NCBI RefSeq assembly: GCF_900188315.1
Contig: NZ_LT897781.1
Coordinates: forward strand, 2,356,001-2,420,000
Source: Marinobacter sp. es.042
GTDB taxonomy: Bacteria; Pseudomonadota; Gammaproteobacteria; Pseudomonadales; Oleiphilaceae
Reading direction: 5' to 3'
Length of the DNA stretch: 64,000 nucleotides
Below, in pieces: positions 49,621 through 60,794 of this stretch (positions are counted from its first letter, which is position 1; each line of letters starts with the position of its first letter). The notes under the pieces are model-generated. The model ran no database searches. It saw nothing but the letters and a program-made list of their open reading frames with translations, and had not been told where the DNA came from. The translations under genes were made by a program, and so were the position numbers.

Positions 49621-51201
49621 TTACCTGTGGCGGAAATGTCTTACCCGAACCCCGGCAAGCGCCAGGGCAACGAAGTAAACCGCGACGCCTGCGCCCACCA
49701 GCAGCGCCATATCTGCCGCCCGCTGGTAACCGCCGTTCGCCAGCCACACCGACACCGGTGCATTGAGCCAGATGATGATGGCTGCCAGGGCACCGTTGGC
49801 AAACAGGAGTTGGAACAGAAAACGGGACCAGCCGGGCTGACTCTGCCAGGCCCCTTCCTTGCGCAATCCCCGCCACAGCAGATAGCCATTCAGCCAGGCC
49901 GACAGCGAGGTGGCGAGCGCAAGACCGGCGTGAGCCAGGGGGAAAATCAGGATCAGGTTGAACACCATGTTTGCCACCATGGCAATGATGCCGATCTTGA
50001 CCGGGGTTCTGGTGTCCTCTCTGGCGAAGAACCCCGGCGCCAGAACCTTGATCAACATGAACGCCAGCAACCCGGCGGAATAGGCTCTCAGACTCTGGGC
50101 CGACATGGCCACATCCCGATCGGTCACCTCGCCGTAATGAAACAGGGTCGCAATCAGCGGTTCGGCCAGTAGCGCCAGCGCCAGCGCGGCGGGCAGACCA
50201 ATCAACAGAACCGCCCTGACTGCCCAGTCCAGGGTTGCAGCGAACTGGTCCGCTGACGCCGCCGCGTGTTTACGGGACAGGCTCGGCAGAATCACCGTGG
50301 CGATGGCAATGCCGAAAACCCCGAGAGGCAGTTCCGAGAGCCGGTCGGAGTAATACAGCCAGGATACGCTGCCGGTCTGGAGAAACGAGGCCAGCACTGT
50401 ATCCAGTAACAGGTTTATCTGGCTTACCGACACCCCGAACAGAGCGGGCGCCATGAGCTTCAGAATCCGGCTGACACCTTCGTGGCGGTAGTCCACCCGC
50501 GGCCTTGGCAACAACCCCAGGCGCATCAGAAACGGCAGCTGGAAGAACAGCTGGAGGGCACCGGCAATGAACACACCCCAGGCCAGCGCCATGACTGGCT
50601 CATCCATCAGTGGCGTCAGCCAGATTGCCGCCGCAATCATCGCCAGGTTCAGAAGCACCGGGGTAAACGCCGGCACGGCGAAGCGATCGTAACTATTGAG
50701 AATGCCTCCAGCAAAGGCAGTCAGGGAGATCAGCAGCAGATAGGGGAAGGTGATGCGAAGCATGTCGCTGGCCAGCGCAAATTTCACATCGTCATCCAGA
50801 AAGCCCGGTGCAAAAACCGCCGTCAGCACCGGCGCTCCGAGAATGGCCACCAACGTGACACCCAGCAGCACCAGCCCGAGGGAGCCGGCCACGGCATTCA
50901 CCAGCCGCTGAACCTCGGAGAGCGACTGCTTCTCCCGATACGATGACAATACCGGCACAAAGGCCTGGGAGAAGGCACCCTCGGCAAACAGCCGGCGCAG
51001 GAAGTTCGGGATCTTGAAGGCAACAAAAAAGGCATCCGCCGCAGTGCCCGCGCCAAAATAGCGCGCGATGACCATATCTCGAACCAGGCCGAGCACCCGG
51101 GACAGCATGGTCATGATACCCACAAGCCCCGACGACCTGAGCAGGCCGGGCGCCTTGGGTAATTGCTTCTGTTCAGGCGTTGATTCAGGTTCCGACGACA
51201 T
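49621..51201 (-). CDS. murJ: Lipid II flippase MurJ
   Basis: A 526-residue MOP-superfamily membrane protein with about 14 transmembrane helices that moves lipid II across the inner membrane. The start at MSSEPESTPEQ gives a short polar N-terminus; the in-frame extension of 24 codons has no family features. Typical segments are VSRVLGLVRDMVIARYFGAGTAADAFFVAFKIPN (with L before S in this protein) and FAEGAFSQAFVPVL. It is divergent from rpsT and upstream of ribF, an arrangement conserved in Pseudomonas. Confidence 0.95.
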   Translation of the reverse strand: MSSEPESTPEQKQLPKAPGLLRSSGLVGIMTMLSRVLGLVRDMVIARYFGAGTAADAFFVAFKIPNFLRRLFAEGAFSQAFVPVLSSYREKQSLSEVQRLVNAVAGSLGLVLLGVTLVAILGAPVLTAVFAPGFLDDDVKFALASDMLRITFPYLLLISLTAFAGGILNSYDRFAVPAFTPVLLNLAMIAAAIWLTPLMDEPVMALAWGVFIAGALQLFFQLPFLMRLGLLPRPRVDYRHEGVSRILKLMAPALFGVSVSQINLLLDTVLASFLQTGSVSWLYYSDRLSELPLGVFGIAIATVILPSLSRKHAAASADQFAATLDWAVRAVLLIGLPAALALALLAEPLIATLFHYGEVTDRDVAMSAQSLRAYSAGLLAFMLIKVLAPGFFAREDTRTPVKIGIIAMVANMVFNLILIFPLAHAGLALATSLSAWLNGYLLWRGLRKEGAWQSQPGWSRFLFQLLFANGALAAIIIWLNAPVSVWLANGGYQRAADMALLVGAGVAVYFVALALAGVRVRHFRHR

Positions 51202-51462
51202 GCAGGCCCTTGCTTGGCATTCTGGATATCCTTTTGGCGCTCGTATTTCGGGAATTACCTGCTTCCCGGTCAAGCCCGCGTTCAGTGAGCCGCGAGTTTA
51301 CCACAGGCCTTCTGTGTCGGGGCATGAAATGGGTTTTAGCCTTGACATTTGAAGGTTTGAGCGGCATAGTTCCGCGTCATTTATTTCGACGCGCTGGTTT
51401 TGGCGCGCCCGCGATGTAACGAATCATTCAGCAACGAATTTGAGATTTTCAGGAGTTTTACG

Positions 51463-51732
51463 GTGGCAAATTCCCCGCAAGCCAAGAAGCGCGCACGTCA
51501 GAACGAGAAGAACCGCAAGCACAATGCAAGCCTGCGTTCCATGGCTCGTACTTATGTGAAAAAGATCCAAGCCAAGATCGAAGCCGGCAACTACGAAGAA
51601 GCCCAGGCCGCTTTCCAGCAGGCTCAGCCGATTCTGGACAGCATGGTCAATAAAGGAATCTTCGCGAAGAACAAGGTTGCTCGTAGCAAGAGCCGCCTGA
51701 GCGCCAAGATCAAGGCCCTGAAGAGCGCGTAA
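51463..51732 (+). CDS. rpsT: Small ribosomal subunit protein bS20
   Basis: An 89-residue, highly basic helical protein that binds the 5' domain of 16S rRNA. It starts with GTG ([20 protein letters not shown] follows), eight bases after AGGAG. The ORF extends upstream in frame, but this start is the family N-terminus. In E. coli rpsT also starts with a non-ATG codon and its translation is autoregulated. It is monocistronic here, with a terminator 17 bases after the stop. Confidence 0.96.
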   Translation: MANSPQAKKRARQNEKNRKHNASLRSMARTYVKKIQAKIEAGNYEEAQAAFQQAQPILDSMVNKGIFAKNKVARSKSRLSAKIKALKSA

Positions 51733-51748
51733 TTCGCTCGATTCAGGT

Positions 51749-51779
51749 ACAAAAAACCGGCCATCTGGCCGGTTTTTTT
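51749..51779 (+). terminator. Rho-independent terminator after rpsT
   Basis: AAAAAACCGGCCA-TC-TGGCCGGTTTTTTT, a GC-rich stem flanked by A and T runs between the convergent rpsT and proB. It can work in both directions. Confidence 0.92.
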
Positions 51780-51794
51780 ATGGACGAACGGTTA

Positions 51795-52919
51795 TCACAC
51801 AATCACCAGATTGTCCCGGTGGATCATCTCCTCGCCTGACATATAGCCAAGGATCTCGGTAATCCGGTCACTGGACCGGCCGGCAATAGCCCTGGCTTCA
51901 TCGGCGTCGTAATTAACCAGCCCCCGGGCGATTTCACGACCACTTTGGTCGAAGCAGGACACCATTTCGCCACGGCGAAACTGCCCCGACACACCTTTAA
52001 CACCCACCGGAAGAAGACTGCGGCCACCCAGGCACAGCACTTTCACCGCACCATCATCCAGAGTCAGCCTGCCACGGGTCTGCAGGTGGCTGGCGAGCCA
52101 TTGCTTTCGGGCAGCAATCCGGCCCTGCTCCGGCAATAACAGAGTACCGATTACATCACCCTGCCGCAGGCGACCAATCACGCCCTCAATGCGACCACCA
52201 ACGATGACGGTGAAAGCCCCGGACCGTGCAGCAAGCCGCGCAGCACGCAACTTTGTCTGCATGCCGCCGCGCCCGAGAACACCGGCACCGCCACCCGCCA
52301 TGGCATCCAGTTCGCGATCGCCGGCCCTGCGCTCGGTGACCAGGCGGGCACCCGAATGCTTCCTGGGATCCTTGTCAAAAAGGCCCAACTGGTCAGTGAG
52401 GATAATCAGGCCGTCCGCCTCAATCAGATTGGCAACCAGAGCGCCCAGGGTGTCGTTATCGCCAAACCGGATCTCGTCGGTAACCACGGTGTCGTTTTCG
52501 TTCACAATGGGCACGACACCCAGGTTCAGCAGGGCCCTGAGGGTTCCCCGGCCGTTCAGATAACGCTTGCGATCGGAGAGGTCGTCATGAGTCAACAGAA
52601 TCTGAGCAGTGTGGATATCGTGCCTTTTGAACTGGGCCTCCCAGGTCTGCACCAGCCCCATCTGACCAACCGCAGCAGCAGCCTGCAACTCATGGAGCTG
52701 CTCTGGCCGGACAGTCCAGCCAAGACGACTCATTCCCTCGGCGACGGAACCAGAGGAAACGACAACCACCTCCACGCCATCTTCAATAAGCTCGGCGATC
52801 TGATCCACCCACAAACCCAGGGCCGCCACATCCAGGCCACGGCCGTCGTTGGTCAGCAAAGCGCTTCCGATCTTGATAACCAGGCGACGGGCCTGGCGCA
52901 GCTGTAGGCGTTCAGTCAT
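51795..52919 (-). CDS. proB: Glutamate 5-kinase
   Basis: First step of proline biosynthesis. The amino-acid-kinase domain covers about residues 1-260 ([50 protein letters not shown]). The C-terminal PUA domain covers about residues 280-370. The length of 374 residues fits the PUA-containing form. It follows obgE by 36 bases on the same strand, as in Pseudomonas. Confidence 0.96.
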   Translation of the reverse strand: MTERLQLRQARRLVIKIGSALLTNDGRGLDVAALGLWVDQIAELIEDGVEVVVVSSGSVAEGMSRLGWTVRPEQLHELQAAAAVGQMGLVQTWEAQFKRHDIHTAQILLTHDDLSDRKRYLNGRGTLRALLNLGVVPIVNENDTVVTDEIRFGDNDTLGALVANLIEADGLIILTDQLGLFDKDPRKHSGARLVTERRAGDRELDAMAGGGAGVLGRGGMQTKLRAARLAARSGAFTVIVGGRIEGVIGRLRQGDVIGTLLLPEQGRIAARKQWLASHLQTRGRLTLDDGAVKVLCLGGRSLLPVGVKGVSGQFRRGEMVSCFDQSGREIARGLVNYDADEARAIAGRSSDRITEILGYMSGEEMIHRDNLVIV

Positions 52920-52955
52920 GGTGCTTGAGCGATCTCTCTGGTATCAGTCCTTCGT

Positions 52956-54152
<1,197 letters not shown>

Positions 54153-54180
54153 TCAACCCTTTGCGCCATGCGCATAAACT

Positions 54181-54218
54181 AAAAAGCCCCGCAGCCTCTA
54201 GGAAGCTTTGCGGGGCTC
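54181..54218 (-). terminator. Rho-independent terminator after rplU-rpmA
   Basis: On the minus strand GGAGCCCCGCA pairs with TGCGGGGCTTTTT across an inner AAGCTTCCTAGAGGC arm. The T run ends the stem. It lies between rpmA and obgE, so some read-through is needed if obgE has no promoter of its own. Confidence 0.83.
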
Positions 54219-54293
54219 CGGATGGTTCTAAGCACCTGATAATACCAGGATATCAGCGCCACCCAAGGTTCGACAGAACCGGATCGCCGCTGC

Positions 54294-54554
54294 TTACGCA
54301 GCCGGAACGATGCTCACGAACTTACGGCTCTGCGGGCCTTTGGTTTCGAACTTCACCTGGCCGTCTGCTTTCGCAAACAGGGTGTGGTCCTTGCCAATGC
54401 CAACATTGCTACCAGCGTGGAAACGAGTGCCACGCTGACGGATGATGATGCTGCCTGCAGATACAGTCTCGCCGCCAAAGCGCTTCACACCAAGTCGTTT
54501 CGACTCGGAATCGCGACCGTTACGGGTACTACCTGCTGCCTTTTTATGAGCCAT
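54294..54554 (-). CDS. rpmA: Large ribosomal subunit protein bL27
   Basis: An 86-residue protein with the family N-terminus [20 protein letters not shown], whose tail reaches the peptidyl transferase centre. No N-terminal cleavage extension of the Firmicutes type is present. It follows rplU by 36 bases. Confidence 0.97.
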   Translation of the reverse strand: MAHKKAAGSTRNGRDSESKRLGVKRFGGETVSAGSIIIRQRGTRFHAGSNVGIGKDHTLFAKADGQVKFETKGPQSRKFVSIVPAA

Positions 54555-54590
54555 TACCAGCCTCCTTATTTAAGGGGTAATTCGAGAGCC

Positions 54591-54902
54591 TCAGCCCTTG
54601 ATACCCGTGATCTTGACTTCAGTAAACCACTGACGGTGGCCCTGACGCTTCATGTGATGCTTACGACGACGGAACTTGATGATCTGAACCTTGTCGTGAC
54701 GACCGTGGCTAACCACTTCTGCAGTCACTTTGGCACCATCAACAACCGGCGCGCCCACCTGAACCTTGTCGCCATCGGCGACCAGCAGAACGCGATCGAA
54801 CTCAACGTTGCCACCGGTTTCAACTTCCAGCTTTTCCAGCTTCAGGGTTTCGCCTTCTTTCACACGGTGCTGCTTACCACCGCTAACAATAACTGCGTAC
54901 AT
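54591..54902 (-). CDS. rplU: Large ribosomal subunit protein bL21
   Basis: A 103-residue protein, the normal length, beginning [18 protein letters not shown] and carrying the C-terminal [15 protein letters not shown] family signature that contacts 23S rRNA. It heads the rplU-rpmA operon and is divergent from ispB. Confidence 0.97.
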   Translation of the reverse strand: MYAVIVSGGKQHRVKEGETLKLEKLEVETGGNVEFDRVLLVADGDKVQVGAPVVDGAKVTAEVVSHGRHDKVQIIKFRRRKHHMKRQGHRQWFTEVKITGIKG

Positions 54903-55051
54903 TCACTCGTTCTCCACGATTGACCCATCCCTGCTCTTATCCACCTGGTTCTAAGGGAAGCGCTCTGGCGACCCTATAGCAGGGAGCGCAGGTTGGGATG
55001 AGTTGGGCGCGTGATTGTACGAGAAGATGTCAGGCTAAGCAAGTTGAACTT

Positions 55052-55081
55052 GGGGTCAGATGAAGGCTTTCATCTGACCCC
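55052..55081. repeat. GGGGTCAGATGAA palindromic repeat, copy 3
   Basis: A 30-base perfect hairpin with the same 13-bp arms as copy 1 and loop GGCT. As a whole it is the exact reverse complement of 25311-25340. Unlike copies 1 and 2 it lies between divergent genes (rplU and ispB), 95 bases before the ispB start, so a terminator role is less natural here. Confidence 0.88.
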
Positions 55082-55175
55082 GACTTAACATTGACACCCC
55101 TTCCACCAATACCTAGCATTGCTGCTTCCTGCCCGAAATATCAACAGAAACACCAGCAAGGGATCTACAAGCCGC

Positions 55176-56144
55176 ATGACAGCCCAGCGCATTTACGACA
55201 CCGTGGCCGACGACTTCAGCCGCGTTAATGATCTGATCATCCAGCGGCTTTCCTCAGATGTTCCCCTGGTGGAGAAAATCGCCCAGTACATCATTGAGAG
55301 CGGCGGCAAGCGCTTGAGACCGCTACTGGTTCTGCTTTCCAGCCAGGCCGCCGGCTACGAGAAAAACGACCACCTCAAGCTCGCCGCTGTGATCGAATTC
55401 CTTCACACCGCCACCCTGCTACACGATGATGTAGTAGACACGTCGGACATGCGCCGGGGCCGGAGCACCGCCAACGCCCGCTGGGGCAACGCGCCAAGCG
55501 TTCTGGTAGGTGATTTCCTCTACGCCCGTGCTTTCGAGATGATGGTGGAGCTGAAAAGCCTGCGGATTATGGACGTTTTGTCCCACGCCACGGCGGTAAT
55601 CGCCGAGGGCGAGGTTATGCAACTGATGAACGTGAAAAACCCGGACCTCACCGAAGAGCAGTACATGAAGGTCATCCACAACAAGACTGCCATGCTGTTC
55701 GAAGCCGCCTCCCACACCGGCGCACTGCTTGCCAACGCCAATGCAGAGCAGGAGCTGGGCCTGAAAGACTACGGCAAGCATCTGGGCCTGGCTTTCCAGC
55801 TGGTGGACGATGTCCTGGATTACCGCGGCGACGCCGAAGCCATGGGCAAAAACGTGGGCGACGATCTGGCTGAGGGCAAGACCACCCTGCCGCTGATCCA
55901 CGCCATGAGCCATGGCACCGGGGAAGAACGGCAGTTAATCCGTCAGGCCATCCGCAAGGGCGGCCTGGACGATCTGCCCCGCATCCTCAATATCGTTGAG
56001 CGCTCAGGCGCGATCGAATACACCATGGCAAAAGCGCGGGAGCAGGCGGAGCTGGCCCAGACCTGCCTTCAACCCCTGCCAGCCTCAGGCCATAAAGAAG
56101 CCATGGAACTGCTGACCGAGGTCGCCGTCGCGAGGGTTAGCTGA
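55176..56144 (+). CDS. ispB: Octaprenyl (long-chain) diphosphate synthase
   Basis: A 322-residue trans-prenyltransferase that builds the ubiquinone side chain. Both Asp-rich motifs are present: LLHDDVVDTSDMRRG near residue 83 and LVDDVLDYRGD near residue 210. The start at MTAQRIYDTVADD matches the E. coli length of 323; the frame is open 19 codons further upstream without similarity. Exact chain length (C40 or C45) cannot be read from the sequence. Its 3' end overlaps the convergent GST-like gene by eight bases. Confidence 0.95.
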   Translation: MTAQRIYDTVADDFSRVNDLIIQRLSSDVPLVEKIAQYIIESGGKRLRPLLVLLSSQAAGYEKNDHLKLAAVIEFLHTATLLHDDVVDTSDMRRGRSTANARWGNAPSVLVGDFLYARAFEMMVELKSLRIMDVLSHATAVIAEGEVMQLMNVKNPDLTEEQYMKVIHNKTAMLFEAASHTGALLANANAEQELGLKDYGKHLGLAFQLVDDVLDYRGDAEAMGKNVGDDLAEGKTTLPLIHAMSHGTGEERQLIRQAIRKGGLDDLPRILNIVERSGAIEYTMAKAREQAELAQTCLQPLPASGHKEAMELLTEVAVARVS

Positions 56145-57123
56145 GCGACTCACGCCCGTGGGGTGAGCCAAAGTCCAGCTCCGGACCAAGCGGTACGATC
56201 TGAGTCGGATTGATGGTTCTCTGGCTCACGTAATAGTGGCGTTTGATCTGATCAATATCCACGGTCTCCGCCACGCCTGGCACCTGGTAGAGGTCCCGAA
56301 CGTAGGCAGAAAGCGCCGGGAAATCGCTGATCCGCTGGCGGTTGCACTTGAAATGGCTGTAATACACTGCGTCAAACCGGATCAACGTGGTGAACAACCG
56401 CCAGTCAGCCTCGGTCAGCCGGCCACCGACCAGATACCGTTGAGAAGACAACCGCTCCTCAAGCCAGTCGAGAGAATCAAACAGCGCATTGTAGGCTTCC
56501 TCGTACCTATCCTGCGCAGTGGCAAAACCCGCCTTGTAAACGCCATTATTAACCGTGTCGTAAATCCGGGCGTTCACAGTATCAAGCTCTTCTTGCAGCT
56601 CCCCGGGATAGAGATCCAGATCGGCACTAACACCCTCAAGGCCATCAAATGCCGAATTGAACATCCGGATGATTTCGGCAGACTCGTTGCTCGCAATCGT
56701 TTCTTTCTTTTTATCCCACAAGGTCGGCACTGTTACCCGGCCAGAATATTCCGGTGCAGCCTTGGTGTAGACCTGATGCATGAAGCGGAACCCATGGAGA
56801 TGGTCCCGGTGCTGCTCGCTGTCGGGCCGGAATTCCCAGCCGTTTTCAACCATGTCAGGGTGCACCACTGACACTGAAATGTGCTTCTCCAGACCTTTGA
56901 GCTTCCGGAAAATCAACGTCCGGTGCGCCCAGGGGCAGGCCATTGAGACATACAGGTGATAGCGCCCGGATTCCGCCTTGAAACCGCCTTCGCCATCCGG
57001 CCCCGGCGAGCCATCGGCGGTCACCCAGTTCCGGAAACGCGCCGCTTCCCGTTCAAATTTGCCACCGGTTTTGTCGGTGTCATACCACTTGTCGTGCCAT
57101 TTGCCATCAATCAGCAGGCCCAT
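56137..57123 (-). CDS. Glutathionyl-hydroquinone reductase (Xi-class GST, YqjG/PcpF type)
   Basis: A 328-residue protein of the YqjG/ECM4 family, which reduces glutathionyl-hydroquinones. The catalytic Cys is C63 in VSMACPWAHRTL, the same position as in E. coli YqjG. Other family stretches are WEFRPDSEQHRDHLHG, VPTLWDKKKETIASNESAEIIRMF and the C-terminal KRHYYVSQRTINPTQIVPLGP. It is divergent from a LysR-type regulator, a common sign of regulation by it, and its last bases overlap ispB. Confidence 0.93.
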   Translation of the reverse strand: MGLLIDGKWHDKWYDTDKTGGKFEREAARFRNWVTADGSPGPDGEGGFKAESGRYHLYVSMACPWAHRTLIFRKLKGLEKHISVSVVHPDMVENGWEFRPDSEQHRDHLHGFRFMHQVYTKAAPEYSGRVTVPTLWDKKKETIASNESAEIIRMFNSAFDGLEGVSADLDLYPGELQEELDTVNARIYDTVNNGVYKAGFATAQDRYEEAYNALFDSLDWLEERLSSQRYLVGGRLTEADWRLFTTLIRFDAVYYSHFKCNRQRISDFPALSAYVRDLYQVPGVAETVDIDQIKRHYYVSQRTINPTQIVPLGPELDFGSPHGRESLS

Positions 57124-57238
57124 AAAGCCCTCCCGTTAAAATTCCTGAACATGATGAAATCAATACAGGCAGAATACCGGGGACCCTGCTACGCTCTCAA
57201 ACAGGCATTTCTGGCCAACAACCTCAGATAATTCGAAC

Positions 57239-58150
57239 ATGCATACAGCCATCACCATTGACGCCCTCAAAGTCCTTGATGCCATTGACCGCAAAGGCAG
57301 TTTCGCCGGTGCCGCCAACGAACTGTTCCGGGTTCCCTCCGCCATCAGTTACACCGTGCAGAAGCTGGAAGAAGACCTGAATGTCGCCATTTACGACCGA
57401 ACCGGTCACCGCGCCCGACTGACACCGGCCGGCCGCTACCTTCTGGAAGAGGGCCGCACACTGCTTGAGGCGGCAGAAAACCTCGCGCACACTACGCGTC
57501 AGGTCGCCCAGGGCTGGGAAACGCGGTTACGGATCGGGTTCAACTCACTGCTGCCGGCGGAATGCCTGTTTCCGGCAATCGAGGAATTCTATGAGCTGGG
57601 CGTACCGGTAGATGTACAAATTATGGAAGAGGTCTTTGCCGGCACCTGGGATGCCCTGCAAAGCCGCCGCGTGGATCTGATCATCGGCGCCGATAATTTC
57701 AGCAAGCCTGCGGGAAACTACACAACCCAATCCCTGGGCGACATGACATTCGTATTCGCCGTTGCCGCCGATCACCCCCTGGCCGATGCCCAAGCCCCGC
57801 TTTACGAGGAAGATATCTCCCGTTATCCGGCAGCCGTCGCTGCAGACACATCAAGGTCCTTGCCCCCGGGCCACGCCGGCATATTCCACCGCCAGCGAAC
57901 CCTGACGGTGGCCAACATTGACCAGAAGATCGCCATACAGGTAGCCGGCCTCGGCGTGGGATGGTTACCAAGGGCACGAATCAGCGCAGAACTGAAGGAA
58001 GGCAAGCTGGTCATAAAGGAAGTTCAGGAATCGCGCCAACCAATCAAACTGCACCTGGCCAGGCATGCCGAGGACCAGGGCAAGGCCCTGATGTGGTTCT
58101 GGGACCGACTCAGCGCGGAGGGAGCCGTTTCAGACTGGCTAACAGGCTGA
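57239..58150 (+). CDS. LysR-family transcriptional regulator
   Basis: A 303-residue regulator. The N-terminal winged helix-turn-helix is at about residues 5-65 (IDALKVLDAIDRKGSFAGAANEL, then VPSAISYTVQKLEEDLNVAIYDRTG). The effector-binding domain (about residues 90-295) includes LRIGFNSLLPAE and VDLIIGADN. The divergent neighbour encodes a glutathionyl-hydroquinone reductase, and the 115-base gap between them is the likely binding site. The effector is unknown. A hairpin follows its stop codon. Confidence 0.92.
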   Translation: MHTAITIDALKVLDAIDRKGSFAGAANELFRVPSAISYTVQKLEEDLNVAIYDRTGHRARLTPAGRYLLEEGRTLLEAAENLAHTTRQVAQGWETRLRIGFNSLLPAECLFPAIEEFYELGVPVDVQIMEEVFAGTWDALQSRRVDLIIGADNFSKPAGNYTTQSLGDMTFVFAVAADHPLADAQAPLYEEDISRYPAAVAADTSRSLPPGHAGIFHRQRTLTVANIDQKIAIQVAGLGVGWLPRARISAELKEGKLVIKEVQESRQPIKLHLARHAEDQGKALMWFWDRLSAEGAVSDWLTG

Positions 58151-58162
58151 AAATAAAGCAAA

Positions 58163-58191
58163 TGGTATGACTCCAACTCGGAGTCATACCA
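58163..58191 (+). terminator. Hairpin after the LysR gene
   Basis: TGGTATGACTCC-AACTC-GGAGTCATACCA, a 12-bp perfect stem 12 bases after the lysR stop. No T run follows, so it may be a weak terminator or a processing/stability element. Confidence 0.55.
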
Positions 58192-58266
58192 GGCAAATGA
58201 GCCAACCGTTTGCCCGGACACTTCGTTTATACTGGAGCTGAAACCAACGCCGAAGGGAGCTCTCTG

Positions 58267-59796
58267 ATGCGGCAACTGTCGGAACTGGATGCCTCGTTCC
58301 TGTATCTCGAGTCGGAAACGACACCGATGCACATCGGAGGCATCTACCTCTTCGATGCTTCCGAACGGGAGAAACCGCTGGCCTTCAGCACCTTTGTCGC
58401 CTACCTTCGAAGCCGCCTGCATGTTGTGCCCGTTTTCCGGCAACGCCTGAAAGAAATTCCCCTGCGCCTAGGCCGACCCTACTGGATTGATGATCCCGAT
58501 TTCAGCATCGAGCGCCACCTCGCTTACGTTAATCTGGGCGAACATGGTCGCAAGGCAAGCCTGATGACTCTGGCCTCGCGGATTCTGGAGGAACCGCTTA
58601 AAAGGGACAGACCGCTGTGGCACATCACCTTCGTGGACGGATTCAAGCTGGACGAGGAGAACGCCGGCAGTGACGGCTTCGCTCTGATCGTCAAATTGCA
58701 CCACGCTGCCATCGACGCCTTCAGCGGAGAGGAAATCATCGGCAAGCTACTCGAGTACACACCCGAGCCCAGCCCGATTGCGCCACCGCGGCCCTGGCAG
58801 CCCAGACCGGAACCGTCGGAAGAGCGGGTCATACTTCAGGCGGGCGCGAACATCATTCGCACGCCACTGCAGTTCACGTCTCTGGCATTCAACGCCGCCG
58901 AGGCTACTGCCCGGGGACTGATACAGAAGCAATTACGCAAACTGCCACTCCCGCTGCCCCTGTTTTCCGCCCCACACAGCCCTTTCAATCGACAGATTAC
59001 GGCAAATCGGCAGATTGTCGCTGCCAGCGTGGAGCTTTCACGCCTGAAGGCGATCAAGGCGTTTCTCGGTGACGTAACGTTGAACGATGTGGTTTTAGGC
59101 CTTTGTGCCGAGGCTCTGAAGCGCTATCTGATCAGTGAGGGTGCCAATGCCGACAAGTCCCTGGTGGCAATGACACCGATTTCGGTTCGCTCCAACAGCC
59201 TGCGCCGAGCCACCGGGAACCAGATGTCTGCCATGCTGCTGGATCTGGCGACCGATGAAACCAATCCTGCCCAGCGGATACGGCGCATACACTGGAACGC
59301 GGTTGCCTCGGAGCCCTACCGGGAGGCTATTGCTGCAGATCGGCTGACGGAACTGCTGCCTTCAACCATGCTGGCGCTGTCCGCAAGACTTTACTCGGAA
59401 TTGCAAATTGCCCAGCGTTACCAGCCGGTATTCAATCTGCCAATCACCAATGTTCCCGGACCGCAGGTGCCGCTGTATCTGCAGGGTGCGCGCCTGGTTC
59501 AGCAATACAATACAGCGCCGCTGTTCGACAGTATGGGACTGGTGATTGTAGCGGTAAGCTATGAGGGAAGGCTGACACTGAATTTCACCACCTGCCCCGA
59601 TGTGGTGGCCCACGGAGAGTCATTGCAGGCTCATGTGGATGAAAGCCTCAACGCTATTGAAGCGGCCATGGAACGGCTCGGAACAGAGGACACCAAAGAA
59701 CCCATCGCAGCCTCCCCAACACAGACCCTTGCAGATGATGCCATGACCGCGATGGAGGGCCTTCTCAAGAAAGCCCTGAAGCGCTTCCGGGCCTGA
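58267..59796 (+). CDS. Wax ester synthase/diacylglycerol acyltransferase (WS/DGAT family)
   Basis: A 509-residue bifunctional acyltransferase of the type that makes wax esters and triacylglycerols as storage lipids. The start at MRQLSELDASFLYLESETTPMHIG is the family N-terminus and has GGGAGC upstream. The active-site motif HHxxxDG reads HHAAIDA (H145, H146, D150, with Ala at 151 instead of Gly). Other family blocks are RPLWHITFVDG (near residue 115), LNDVVLGLCAEALKRYL and LPITNVPGPQVPLYL. Marinobacter usually carries several such genes. Substrate preference cannot be predicted. Confidence 0.94.
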   Translation: MRQLSELDASFLYLESETTPMHIGGIYLFDASEREKPLAFSTFVAYLRSRLHVVPVFRQRLKEIPLRLGRPYWIDDPDFSIERHLAYVNLGEHGRKASLMTLASRILEEPLKRDRPLWHITFVDGFKLDEENAGSDGFALIVKLHHAAIDAFSGEEIIGKLLEYTPEPSPIAPPRPWQPRPEPSEERVILQAGANIIRTPLQFTSLAFNAAEATARGLIQKQLRKLPLPLPLFSAPHSPFNRQITANRQIVAASVELSRLKAIKAFLGDVTLNDVVLGLCAEALKRYLISEGANADKSLVAMTPISVRSNSLRRATGNQMSAMLLDLATDETNPAQRIRRIHWNAVASEPYREAIAADRLTELLPSTMLALSARLYSELQIAQRYQPVFNLPITNVPGPQVPLYLQGARLVQQYNTAPLFDSMGLVIVAVSYEGRLTLNFTTCPDVVAHGESLQAHVDESLNAIEAAMERLGTEDTKEPIAASPTQTLADDAMTAMEGLLKKALKRFRA

Positions 59797-59829
59797 ACGG
59801 ACCCCGGAAACGCTCAAGCACGTCTCAGA

Positions 59830-60525
59830 TTATTCGAACGCCCAACGAAGAAACGCCTTCTTCTCCTCATCACTCGCTGTTTCCCAGATGGTTTTGAGCT
59901 GATCAAGCGCATTTTCACCGCTAACCGGTGTGCTGTCGGAGGTAGACGCCGGAATCGGCGTGCGGGAAGCGGCCATTTGCTCTGCCCCATCCCAAACCGT
60001 TGAACTTGCAACCGCCGCTCCGGCAGATGAAACGATAGCGGCGGAGAACTCCGGCATTTCCTGCTCGGCTTCCTGACGAGACTCAGGCCGATCAAAGTCG
60101 AAACGATAGGTTTCACCGGCTTCTGCTTCGAAACGAACGACCTGTGGCTCGCTCTCAATCACATGAACTTTCGACTCTCCGTTTCTGACCACACCACTCT
60201 TCGCCCAGATGGTCTTGTAGACAAAAACAACCTCGTTCTCTCCGGGAAGCAGGGCGTAGTCGAGCGCCAGATCGTCCATGAGGAAGTTAGTCATGACGCG
60301 GCCATTTACCCGGGTCACCCCGATTTCACCTGGCGCCTCAAGCGTGGCAGCATTGGACGCTGCCGCCGGGTTGCCTTCCCAGGTTTCCACAACACTGACG
60401 CTGGAAGCACATCCCGCCAGAGACATTACGACCACTGCAACCAGTCCAGTGCGAACGCGTGCGACAGCTCGACGCCAACCCTGTCCTGTTGATTGAAAAA
60501 CACGGATCACATGAGAGATGTTCAT
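59830..60525 (-). CDS. DUF2057 (YccT-like) lipoprotein
   Basis: A 231-residue protein. The hydrophobic signal is preceded by an unusually long basic N-region (about 26 residues) and ends in lipobox LAGC with C39. The DUF2057 core covers about residues 50-155 (NGRVMTNFLMDDLALDYALLPGENEVVFVYK). The C-terminal part is low-complexity (Ala, Ser, Thr), closing with a helix DQLKTIWETASDEEKKAFLRWAFE. Family function is unknown. It is convergent with the WS/DGAT gene. Confidence 0.82.
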   Translation of the reverse strand: MNISHVIRVFQSTGQGWRRAVARVRTGLVAVVVMSLAGCASSVSVVETWEGNPAAASNAATLEAPGEIGVTRVNGRVMTNFLMDDLALDYALLPGENEVVFVYKTIWAKSGVVRNGESKVHVIESEPQVVRFEAEAGETYRFDFDRPESRQEAEQEMPEFSAAIVSSAGAAVASSTVWDGAEQMAASRTPIPASTSDSTPVSGENALDQLKTIWETASDEEKKAFLRWAFE

Positions 60526-60794
60526 TTAGTCTCCTTGGCATGAGGATGGAAATGGCGTCAGGCTGACGCCAGTTTCGTAGCATTCTGACGAGTGCATCTG
60601 ACAAGGGCAAGACAACAGCGCGCTTTGGCGGCCCATTCCGGATTCTTCATCGCTGATCCCGATTGAGACGCAACCCGTAAAATTGTAAAAAAATGTTGAA
60701 TTCGCCCCGAATTGGGTTAATTTTAAACAGATCGGCAGTTATTAACGCGGCGCCCGAAAAGCAAGAACGAAAAGCGGGCAGTACAGGAGACGCC

